A stretch of 5,675 nucleotides of DNA from Actinomycetota bacterium (GTDB taxonomy: Bacteria; Actinomycetota; Actinomycetes; S36-B12; CAIYMF01): NCBI GenBank assembly GCA_009699025.1, contig WLOZ01000151.1:1-5675 (forward strand), in the 5' to 3' direction. Of this stretch, positions 1 to 5,675 are shown in pieces. The notes beneath the pieces were generated by a model. That model was not told the DNA's origin, did no database searches, and saw nothing but the letters and a program-made list of their open reading frames with translations. Position 1 is the first letter of the stretch; each line of letters opens with the position of its first letter. The position numbers were made by a program, and so were the translations under genes.

Positions 1-621
1 GGGCTTCGACGCCTCGATCGGGATTCCGAAGTCGCTCATGTGGTTGCGGATCTGCGCAATAAACCAGTCATCACGTCCGGCCTGACTCATCTGGTAGTCG
101 TTGCGGTGCGCCGACAGCATGTCGAGGTCTCGATAGCGCTGGGCAAAAGCCTGAGCCGACGGCGTGCTGGCGAGGTAGAACTCGAGTTCCGACGCGAAGC
201 CGAATCGGAGCCCCTTCTCCTCGGCCCGCGCGAGTTGCCGACGCAGGATGGTGCGGGGCGCCACCTCGAGGAGTTGGTCGCTGTCCATCTCGTACGAGTC
301 GCACAGCACGAACGCTGCATTCGGCTCCCACGGGATGCGCCGCAGGGTGGCCAGGTCGGGCACGAGCCGGAAATCTGCCCACCCGTTGTCGGCGCTCGAC
401 GCCGGCAGTTCCAGCGGCACCATGTCCATGTCAACGGCGAAGACGAACGTGCTGGCGCACACTCCCGACCCCTCGATCGCGAGCCTGACGAAAGATGGAA
501 CGTTCAGCCGCTTACCGATGATGCGCCCGGCCGGGTCGGGCGCGCCGCACACCACGGTGTCAATCTCGCCCCGTTCGGCCAGCTCGAGCAGCTCGTCGTA
601 GCCCAGAAGTCCATCGCTCAC
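1..621 (-). CDS. Second glutamine-synthetase-family ligase, 3' end cut by window edge
   Basis: The frame runs from a GTG at 621 through 207 codons to the window edge without a stop, so only the N-terminal half is visible. The start overlaps the upstream TGA as GTGA and has GGAG at 630-627 with a 5-base spacer. The beta-grasp domain shows DTVVCGAPDPAGRIIGK (21-37), with Asp29 and Gly36-Lys37 matching the D-x2-G-x3-GK element. It continues with VPDLATLRRIPW (87-98), as is usual in the family (PDl-x-TLr-x2-PW). The first catalytic metal ligands are Glu145 and Glu147 (ASELEFYL). HRNDYQM (172-178) and a helix ending in FGIPIEAS (198-205) lead toward the unseen E-x-GPGQ segment. The C-terminal half, with the ATP- and glutamate-binding residues, lies outside, so catalytic competence cannot be judged. 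It resembles GlnT/PuuA-type gamma-glutamyl ligases. It is a distant paralogue of the preceding gene, not a recent copy, and has the fuller N-terminus. Confidence 0.93.
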   Translation of the reverse strand, partial: MSDGLLGYDELLELAERGEIDTVVCGAPDPAGRIIGKRLNVPSFVRLAIEGSGVCASTFVFAVDMDMVPLELPASSADNGWADFRLVPDLATLRRIPWEPNAAFVLCDSYEMDSDQLLEVAPRTILRRQLARAEEKGLRFGFASELEFYLASTPSAQAFAQRYRDLDMLSAHRNDYQMSQAGRDDWFIAQIRNHMSDFGIPIEASKP

Positions 622-1931
622 AGGGTCTCCAAGTAGCGTCGCAGTTCCCAGTCGGTGATGGTGGTGTCCCACCAGTGGTCGAAGGCAGCCAGCTCAGCGT
701 TGCGAGTAGCCACGAAGCAGTCGACGAGGGGGTCACCCAGCAGCTGCCGCGCGACCACCGAGGTGTCGAGTGCCTGCGTCGCCACGCGGAGGTCGCGCGG
801 GAGGACCGCGCCGGTTGCGGTGGCGTCGGCGCCGACCTCAAGCGGAGCGCCGGGATCGAGCGCGCCCCGCACCCCCACGAGCCCGCCGGCGAGCATGCCT
901 GCGGCGAGCAGGTAGGGGTTGGCGTCAGCGCCGGGGCGCCGGTGCTCAATGCGTGTCGCCCCTGAACCCGCATTAGCCACGACCCGACAGGCCGCATTGC
1001 GGTTGTCCCAGCCCCAGCTGGCGTTCTCCGACACGAAGAAGCCAGCACTGATGCGCTTGTACGAGTTCAGCAGCGGGTTGAACAGCGCAGTGAAGTCACC
1101 CATGGTGCTCAGCAGCCCGGCCAAATAGTGTCGCCCGACGTCCGACAGCCCTCCGGCACCGTCGGACATCACGTTGACGCCGTTGCGCGAGAGGCTCTGG
1201 TGCACATGCCCGCCCGACCCCGAGGCCCCGCCGCGGAACTTGGCCATGAAGGTGGCCAAGAGTCCCCGCTCGGCGCACAGATCGCGGAAATACTGCCGAG
1301 CCCGCACGGCGCTGTCGGTCGCCCGCAGCGCGTCCATCGGCGCCAGCGCGTACTCAAAGAAGCCCGGACCGAGTTCGGAATGTACGGCCTCGACGGGAAT
1401 ACCCACCGACTCCATGCGGTCGACGAACTCGCTGAGCAGGCTTGACGCATCGGCGACACGACTGAGGCTGTAGGCGTTGTCGACCCGGCCCAGCGGGCGC
1501 AGGCTGCGGTAATCGTGGGCGCGCAGGGTGGCGTCGTCGGCATACATCACGTAGCACTCGTACTCGAAGCCCAGCACCGGCGCGAGTCCCAACTCTCCGA
1601 ATTCCGCGATGAGTCGCTGTACGACTCCCCGCGGCGATTCGCCGAGAATCGTCCCGGTCTCATCGTGAAGGTCAGCAATGACGGCATCGGTGCCCGGACG
1701 CCACGCAAGCGGCACTCGCGTCGACTCATCAACCACCGCGAAGGCGTCGGGATAGCCGTTGGCCGCAGACGAGAGTGGGGTCTCAGCGACCCCGTCGACA
1801 GGGTCGAGCCCGTAGATGATGGTGCAGAACGCAGTGCTGCCCGCCTCGAGCTTCTCGGGACGCAGCATCTTGCCGCGCAGGCCGAGTGTGTAGTCGGGGA
1901 CTTCGAGTTGCGTCATGCGAACGGCGCTCAT
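618..1931 (-). CDS. Glutamine-synthetase-family ligase (PuuA/GlnT-like)
   Basis: A complete 437-residue protein of the glutamine synthetase fold. The short N-terminal beta-grasp part has Asp13 and RGK (19-21), aligning with the D-x2-G-x2-RGK motif. The catalytic domain keeps metal ligands Glu123 and Glu125 (FEYE), Glu186 and Glu193 (ELGPGFFEY), His242 (GSGGHVHQS, 238-246) and Glu329. Glutamate- and phosphate-binding arginines are Arg293 (NSYKR), Arg311 (NR), Arg316 and Arg331 (RIEHR), followed by NPYL. Activity as an ATP-dependent ligase is therefore plausible. No adenylylation Tyr motif is seen, and the length is under GlnA (about 470). This and the context favour gamma-glutamylation of an amine over housekeeping glutamine synthesis. 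Oddities are GPGFFE where GPGQ-x-E is near-universal, GSGGH for GSGMH, and an N-terminus about 16-20 residues shorter than its neighbour's. The ATG at 1931 overlaps the upstream stop and has GGGAGG at 1943-1938; Met6 is a less likely start. Confidence 0.95.
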   Translation of the reverse strand: MSAVRMTQLEVPDYTLGLRGKMLRPEKLEAGSTAFCTIIYGLDPVDGVAETPLSSAANGYPDAFAVVDESTRVPLAWRPGTDAVIADLHDETGTILGESPRGVVQRLIAEFGELGLAPVLGFEYECYVMYADDATLRAHDYRSLRPLGRVDNAYSLSRVADASSLLSEFVDRMESVGIPVEAVHSELGPGFFEYALAPMDALRATDSAVRARQYFRDLCAERGLLATFMAKFRGGASGSGGHVHQSLSRNGVNVMSDGAGGLSDVGRHYLAGLLSTMGDFTALFNPLLNSYKRISAGFFVSENASWGWDNRNAACRVVANAGSGATRIEHRRPGADANPYLLAAGMLAGGLVGVRGALDPGAPLEVGADATATGAVLPRDLRVATQALDTSVVARQLLGDPLVDCFVATRNAELAAFDHWWDTTITDWELRRYLETL

Positions 1932-2965
1932 GACGGGCCTCCCTCTCGATGAGGGGCGCGGCGCCCCACCTTCTCGTAGACCGAATCAGGAACCAGCGAC
2001 GGATCGCGGTACACCCACCACGTGCAGGTGCCACCCTCGCGCGCCTGAGGCCACAGGGGCGGCTCGATCACACGGGTGGGGTAGCCCAGGCGGTCGATCG
2101 GCATGGTCATGTTGAGTAGGCAGCAGTGCACGCAGTAGCTGCACACCCCGGCGGAGCCGAACGACCAGTCGTGCGGCTTGGTGGTAACAGAAAAGAGGTA
2201 GGGCTCCTCCATTCGAGGCCGGCCATCGGTGGTGTCGTCACGCATCACCCGGTTGCCCGAGCCACAGGGAGCGAAGCGGAAGCCCACGCGATCGGGCTCC
2301 TCAATCAACTCGACGTCGCCGAGTCGATCGACGCCGGCAAGATGGCCGTGGAAGCCGTCGACGATGGCCAGCGATAGTTGGCGCGCCGACTCAGACCACG
2401 GCTGAGTGGCCACGTCGAGCCGCCGCGCGTGCTCGTCGTACCACGACGACATCAGGTGGTCCCACATCACCGGCAGGCAGTCCTCACCCAGGAGTCGCAC
2501 CCCCACGTCGAGCAGACCGTAGATGAGGTCGACCGCTTGGTCGTGGGCTGAGCGCCAGGTGTCGCGGGCGGCAATCACGCGCTCGGCGGTCGACGTGTCA
2601 TGCCGGCCCGCAGCCTCGGCAGCGTCGTCGGTGAGGGCGACATACCTCTGCCAACTCTCCTCCCACGCGAGATCGAGGCCGTTCGACGTGACGGCCAGAA
2701 CACGCCGATGTTCGGCGTCGACCACGTCGTGATCAAGGCCTTGACCGTGCAACCACTCGAGAATCTCCCCCGGCCAGGCGCCGTAGATCTGATGCAGTTC
2801 CTCGGCCTCGAGCAGGGTGAGCGGAATGAGCTGCGTCGCCACCCCCCAGTCGCCGGCCTCGCACGCCTCCAGGATCACGCGATAGGTGCCCCGGGCGAGT
2901 TCAGGCCACGTTCCGGTGCGCGCGTGGCGTCCGAGGAACGGTTCGTAACGGGTTACCTCGGTCAC
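1928..2965 (-). CDS. Conserved-looking protein of unknown function with C-terminal Cys/His cluster
   Basis: I do not recognise the family. From the GTG at 2965 the product has 345 residues and no signal peptide or membrane segment. About residues 20-215 look mainly helical, rich in Trp, Asp, Glu and His. The C-terminal third carries PCGSGNR (233-239, Cys234), then His265 and a dense cluster Cys275, Cys278, His280, Cys281, Cys282 (C-x2-C-x-H-C-C), then LGYPTRVIEPP (293-303) and Cys314 before an aromatic strand (CTWWVYRDP). This arrangement suggests a metal or Fe-S site, or redox/nucleophilic cysteines, but that is inference. The frame stays open upstream to a GTG at 3034. I place the start at 2965 because the long Shine-Dalgarno match AAGGAGGTGA lies just before it and the extra 23 residues are Ala/Pro-rich and low in information. 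Its TGA overlaps the next gene's start as ATGA. Its position inside the operon implies a role in the same pathway. Confidence 0.88.
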   Translation of the reverse strand: MTEVTRYEPFLGRHARTGTWPELARGTYRVILEACEAGDWGVATQLIPLTLLEAEELHQIYGAWPGEILEWLHGQGLDHDVVDAEHRRVLAVTSNGLDLAWEESWQRYVALTDDAAEAAGRHDTSTAERVIAARDTWRSAHDQAVDLIYGLLDVGVRLLGEDCLPVMWDHLMSSWYDEHARRLDVATQPWSESARQLSLAIVDGFHGHLAGVDRLGDVELIEEPDRVGFRFAPCGSGNRVMRDDTTDGRPRMEEPYLFSVTTKPHDWSFGSAGVCSYCVHCCLLNMTMPIDRLGYPTRVIEPPLWPQAREGGTCTWWVYRDPSLVPDSVYEKVGRRAPHREGGPS

Positions 2966-3034
2966 GGTCACCTCCTTCTGAGCACTCGGTGGGGCGGGAG
3001 CAACGTACCGCGCGGTCCCCGTCGCGTCAGCCAC
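2966..3034 (-). promoter_or_regulatory. 69-base gap with a near-perfect ribosome binding site
   Basis: This is the largest non-coding gap in the window if the downstream start is 2965. It contains AAGGAGGTGA at 2977-2968, matching ten bases of the 16S anti-Shine-Dalgarno, two bases before the GTG (five bases counted from GGAGG). I see no convincing hairpin terminator or promoter here. If translation instead began at the GTG at 3034, directly after the upstream TGA, the gap would vanish; that GTG has no good binding site in front of it. Confidence 0.72.
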
Positions 3035-3796
3035 TCAGACTGACAGGTATCCGCCTTCGACGTTCAGAGTCGTCGCGGTGATGAAGCTGGCCTCATCGGA
3101 AAGTAGGAAGCACACGGCTGCCGCGATTTCGTCGGGCTCGGCGTATCGCTGGATGAGCGTTCGGCTCACCACCTGTGCTGGGAAGCCCGCGGTGGCGTGG
3201 TTACCGCGCGACATCGGCGTTGACACGAACCCGGGCGCGACCGCATTAACCCTGATGGAATCGGGGGCCAGGGCATGCGCCATCGAGCGAGTCAGCATCT
3301 CGAGGGCGGCCTTGGATGCCGCGTAATGGGGCACGGCGTCAGGATTGATGAGCGCGACTACCCGACTTGCCTCGACCGACGTGATGTTGACCACCGCGCC
3401 GCTTCCCGACTCGCGCATCCACCTCGCGGCAGCCCGCGTCACCGCGAAGGCGCCCAGCAGGTTGATATCGAGCACGCGATGCCACTCCTCGGGCGTGATG
3501 TCGTCGAAGGAGAATTGCCCGTGCACCCCGGCACAGTTCACGACGTAGGCGAGCCCCTCGGCCCCCACGCGCTCGAGCCCTTCGCTGACCCCCGTCTCCT
3601 CGACGATGTCGAGGGTGAGGGCCACAGCGTCTCGTCCTGAGGCAACCATCTGGGCCACCACCTGCTCGAGCTCTGGATCTCGGTCGACCATGATGACCCG
3701 GATGCCCGTCGAGGCAAGACGCTCGGCCGTTGCGCGACCGATGCCCGATGCCGCGCCAGTGACCAGCGCCGTGTGGCCGCGGTAGTGCAGCGGCAT
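3035..3796 (-). CDS. Short-chain dehydrogenase/reductase, NAD(H)-type
   Basis: A second classical SDR of 253 residues from the ATG at 3796. The motif TGAASGIG is at 13-20. Asp38 at the end of the second strand (VDRD) favours NAD(H), unlike the preceding SDR. NCAG (87-90), N112, catalytic Ser140, Tyr158 and Lys162 (YAASK) and a C-terminal NVEGG (245-249, usually VDGG) complete the fold. A GTG at 3817 would add seven residues (MATEVRE), but only a weak G-rich run precedes it. The ATG at 3796 has GAGGTGA at 3808-3802 with a 5-base spacer and gives the usual short SDR N-terminus, so I prefer it. The gap to the upstream SDR stop is 23 bases. Despite adjacency, the two SDRs differ through most of their length and are not a recent duplication. 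The likely role is oxidation or reduction of a hydroxyl/keto intermediate; the substrate is unknown. Confidence 0.94.
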   Translation of the reverse strand: MPLHYRGHTALVTGAASGIGRATAERLASTGIRVIMVDRDPELEQVVAQMVASGRDAVALTLDIVEETGVSEGLERVGAEGLAYVVNCAGVHGQFSFDDITPEEWHRVLDINLLGAFAVTRAAARWMRESGSGAVVNITSVEASRVVALINPDAVPHYAASKAALEMLTRSMAHALAPDSIRVNAVAPGFVSTPMSRGNHATAGFPAQVVSRTLIQRYAEPDEIAAAVCFLLSDEASFITATTLNVEGGYLSV

Positions 3797-3819
3797 CTCT
3801 CTCACCTCAGTGGCCACGT
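3797..3819 (-). promoter_or_regulatory. Ribosome binding site deciding the start of the second SDR
   Basis: The short gap contains GAGGTGA at 3808-3802, a seven-base match to the anti-Shine-Dalgarno sequence, five bases before the ATG at 3796. This supports that ATG over the in-frame GTG at 3817, which lies two bases after the upstream stop codon. No room is left for a separate promoter or terminator, so the two SDRs are presumably co-transcribed. Confidence 0.7.
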
Positions 3820-4593
3820 CTACCCCTGCACTTCCGGCAGGGTTTGCCCGCCGTCGACGGTGATCGACTGCCCCGTGATGAACGACGAGTCACTGCTTGC
3901 GAGGAAGGCAACCGTGTGGCCAATGTCGGCGGGAGTGCCGAGGCGTCCCGCGGGGATGCGCGCCTCCACCGACTCAAGCGCTCCCTCGGCCGAGTAGAGG
4001 GCAGCAAGTCCTTCGGTGAGGATTGTTCCGGGTGCCACGCAGTTAACCGTGATACCCGAGGCCGCGAGCTCAACTGCCGCTGCCCGCGCAAATCCCTCCA
4101 TGCCAGCCTTAGATGCGCAGTAGTGGGTGAGAGCCGAGATTCCGGTTCGGGGGCCAGAGATCGACGAGATCAGGATGACCCGCCCGTTGTCTGCGGCCGA
4201 GAGGTGCGGGAGAGCCTCCCGCGTGAGCAGCATCGTGCTAGTGAGGTTGGTGTCGATGACGTCGTGCCACATGGCGTCGGTCATCGAGCCGAGTTCGGCC
4301 TCGGGATAGATACCGGCGCAGTGGCAGAGGATGTCGATGCCACCGAGGGCCACTCGCGCCGCAGAGACCAGGTGGGCGACCGAGTCGACATCGCTCACAT
4401 CGGCGGGCACGAATGACAGGGTCTGGCCCTCACCCACAGGCAAGGAACTCTGCAGCAGTTCGCCGGCCACAGCATCGCGGCCGCTGAACACCACCGAGGC
4501 GCCACTGGCGACAAGAACCTCGACGATTCCTCGGCCAATTCCACGAGTGCCCCCCGTGACGAGCGCCGTGCGTCCGGCAAGGTCAGTACTCAC
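3820..4593 (-). CDS. Short-chain dehydrogenase/reductase, FabG-like, NADP(H)-type
   Basis: This is a 257-residue classical SDR, the usual length for the family, expected to be a soluble NAD(P)-dependent oxidoreductase acting on an alcohol or ketone. The nucleotide-binding motif TGGTRGIG is at residues 13-20. The acidic D65 motif, N116 and the catalytic Ser144, Tyr158 and Lys162 (YCASK) are all present. The C-terminus has the typical ITVDGG (244-249). Arg17 in the glycine motif and Arg39 after the second strand (SGRD), with no acidic residue at that strand end, favour NADP(H). The usual NNAG motif reads HCAG (91-94), a modest oddity. The start is GTG at 4593, overlapping the upstream TGA as GTGA, and is supported by GGAGGTGAT at 4607-4599 with a 5-base spacer. 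It resembles 3-oxoacyl-ACP reductase FabG, but the context has no fatty-acid genes, so a pathway-specific dehydrogenase is more likely. The substrate is not predictable. Confidence 0.95.
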   Translation of the reverse strand: MSTDLAGRTALVTGGTRGIGRGIVEVLVASGASVVFSGRDAVAGELLQSSLPVGEGQTLSFVPADVSDVDSVAHLVSAARVALGGIDILCHCAGIYPEAELGSMTDAMWHDVIDTNLTSTMLLTREALPHLSAADNGRVILISSISGPRTGISALTHYCASKAGMEGFARAAAVELAASGITVNCVAPGTILTEGLAALYSAEGALESVEARIPAGRLGTPADIGHTVAFLASSDSSFITGQSITVDGGQTLPEVQG

Positions 4594-5675
4594 AGCGCAT
4601 CACCTCCGTAGCGGGCGGCAAAGGCGGTGGCCGCCGCCTCGAAACACTCGCGCGGCGCACGAATGACTCCAGCACCAATCTGGCCCCCGTCGCGACCCGC
4701 GAGGCCGACGTCCATGACCGGAAGTATGCCGGTGTCGAGGACCTTGCGGATATCGATGCCGGTGGGCGTGCCACGGAAGCCGAACAGGGGGATCCGGTAG
4801 TTGGGGTTCTCGCCCACGGTGACGTCGTACATCTCGAGGTTGCGCGCGATCATCACCTCGGGCGAACCGCCCTGGTACTCCTGCAGGCTCAGTGCACACG
4901 CCTGAGCGAACCCGCCGAGGCCGATAGTTTCAGTGATGGGACTCTCCCCACCCATCCAGGTGATCTCGTCTTCAGTGTGCCCCGCGAACAGTCGACCCTC
5001 GTGAAGCGGAGGAGGGCCGGTGAACCACTCGGTACCCAGCCCGGCCACCCGAATCGCGAAGCCGCGGCAGCTGAACGCCATCGCCGACACCACGGTCGAC
5101 CCCTCGAGACCGACGATCGAATCTGCGGTCACCTTAGCGGCGGCCATCGACAGTCGAAGGAAGAAGTAGTCGTTCTCGGCGAGGTGGCCCGCCGTCTCGG
5201 TCACCCCAGCGCGGTCGCCTTCGACCATCTCGAGGAACGCGGGGTACAACTCGCGCTCGAACAGCAGCGAGGCAGCCGCATTGCGACTGTGCACCTCATC
5301 GCCCATGCGGAGTGCTCGCGCAATCAGCGACCGCAGCGGCACACCCCCCACCCTGCGAATAGCCTCGCCCACCACCGGCGCCAGAACCTGGTTCACATGC
5401 AGTAACCGCTGGTGCACGCCCTCGTCGTAGCAGCCGTAGTTGAGCCGGCGCGGCTCCTTGCCCTCGTAGAAGTTGCAGTACCCCCGGGGCGCGCTGACAC
5501 CCCCGGCACCCCCGCCACCCACGGCACGGTCCTCGACGACGAATACCGGCATCGACGCCGTGTAGATGCCCGCGAGGGATCCCACCGCCGCGTAGTCGTG
5601 ACATGAGCCGATCTCGATCTCTCCCGACTCGAAGCCGGCGATCGCCGCCTCGCGAGTCGGGGCCAGGCCCTCGAA
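4590..5675 (-). CDS. DUF1116 (YlbE/AllG-like) protein, 5' end cut by window edge
   Basis: The reading frame is open from the window edge at 5675 to a TGA at 4592-4590, giving 361 visible residues. The GTG at 5585 is internal: the 30 codons before it are open and continue a conserved segment (SCHDYAAVG, visible residues 24-32). Family hallmarks are MGDEVHSRN (124-132), GESPITETIGLGGFAQA (243-259), FRGTPTGID (300-308) and GGQIGAG (330-336). These match DUF1116 proteins such as E. coli YlbE, now AllG, a subunit of the AllFGH oxamate carbamoyltransferase of anaerobic allantoin use. Complete members are usually about 420-480 residues, so roughly 60-120 N-terminal residues lie outside. Partner subunits (FdrA/AllF, DUF2877/AllH) are not visible; they could lie upstream. 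Family assignment is firm. The substrate is unknown, because the genes downstream are not those of allantoin operons. The last codons (Gly-Gly-Asp) also encode the ribosome binding site of the next gene, which overlaps by 4 bases. Confidence 0.93.
   Translation of the reverse strand, partial: FEGLAPTREAAIAGFESGEIEIGSCHDYAAVGSLAGIYTASMPVFVVEDRAVGGGGAGGVSAPRGYCNFYEGKEPRRLNYGCYDEGVHQRLLHVNQVLAPVVGEAIRRVGGVPLRSLIARALRMGDEVHSRNAAASLLFERELYPAFLEMVEGDRAGVTETAGHLAENDYFFLRLSMAAAKVTADSIVGLEGSTVVSAMAFSCRGFAIRVAGLGTEWFTGPPPLHEGRLFAGHTEDEITWMGGESPITETIGLGGFAQACALSLQEYQGGSPEVMIARNLEMYDVTVGENPNYRIPLFGFRGTPTGIDIRKVLDTGILPVMDVGLAGRDGGQIGAGVIRAPRECFEAAATAFAARYGGDAL

Noticed and set aside
40..636. A 198-residue open frame on the plus strand opposite the second ligase gene.
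   Set aside because: It is antisense to a frame with clear glutamine synthetase motifs, is Arg/His-rich with no recognisable domain, and is expected by chance in GC-rich coding DNA.
560..1048. A minus-strand open frame of 162 residues overlapping the complete ligase in another frame.
   Set aside because: It is a low-complexity Ser/Arg/Thr/Pro translation inside a gene whose own frame carries conserved NPYL and C-terminal WE-x3-YL features.
3815..3817. GTG at 3817 as the start of the second SDR.
   Set aside because: It has only a weak G-rich run upstream, while the ATG at 3796 has GAGGTGA at good spacing and gives the usual short SDR N-terminus. The choice is not certain.
3844..4416. A 190-residue open frame on the plus strand opposite the first SDR.
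   Set aside because: It mirrors a complete SDR with all catalytic residues, and its composition (Arg, Gly, Asp, Val) is typical of a shadow frame.
3035..4593. Recent tandem duplication of an SDR gene.
   Set aside because: Beyond the shared family motifs the two proteins differ in most positions, in cofactor motif and in the Ser-to-Tyr spacing (14 versus 18 residues).
5583..5585. GTG at 5585 as the start of the DUF1116 gene.
   Set aside because: The frame is open to the window edge and the preceding codons encode the family-like SCHDYAAVG segment, so this GTG is an internal Val codon.
1..5675. Search for terminators, tRNA, CRISPR repeats, insertion sequences or attachment sites.
   Set aside because: Coding is almost continuous and I found no repeated units, inverted-repeat ends, T-tracts after hairpins or RNA-like regions.

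Overview
The window is GC-rich and densely coding, with every real gene on the minus strand. High GC, frequent GTG starts (three of the five starts visible), strong GGAGG ribosome binding sites and near-zero spacing point to a high-GC Gram-positive (actinobacterium). That assignment is inferred from composition only; no rRNA or other marker gene is present.

Read in transcription order (from 5675 down to 1), six genes form one operon-like run. (1) A DUF1116 / YlbE-AllG-family protein, cut at its 5' end by the window edge. (2) A FabG-like short-chain dehydrogenase/reductase (SDR) with NADP(H)-type features. (3) A second, clearly different SDR with NAD(H)-type features. (4) A protein of no recognised family, helical in its N-terminal part and with a Cys/His cluster near its C-terminus. 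(5) A complete glutamine-synthetase-fold ligase. (6) A second, divergent glutamine-synthetase-like ligase, cut at its 3' end by the window edge. Three junctions are 4-base start/stop overlaps (GTGA, ATGA, GTGA). The other two gaps are 23 and 69 bases after start sites are corrected using ribosome binding sites. I see no promoter, terminator, RNA gene, mobile element, repeat array or CRISPR. Both ends of the operon lie outside the window.

The gene set looks catabolic or specialised. AllG is a subunit of oxamate carbamoyltransferase in anaerobic allantoin breakdown. Glutamine-synthetase-like ligases of the PuuA/GlnT/GmaS type gamma-glutamylate amines using ATP. SDRs interconvert alcohols and ketones. 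A reasonable inference is breakdown or processing of a nitrogen-containing compound with an amine handled by gamma-glutamylation, hydroxyl/keto steps handled by the SDR pair, and possibly a carbamoyl or related transfer step. The substrate cannot be read from the sequence. I do not recognise this exact combination as a characterised pathway. The Cys-rich protein and the pairing of two unlike glutamine-synthetase homologues are the most interesting parts.
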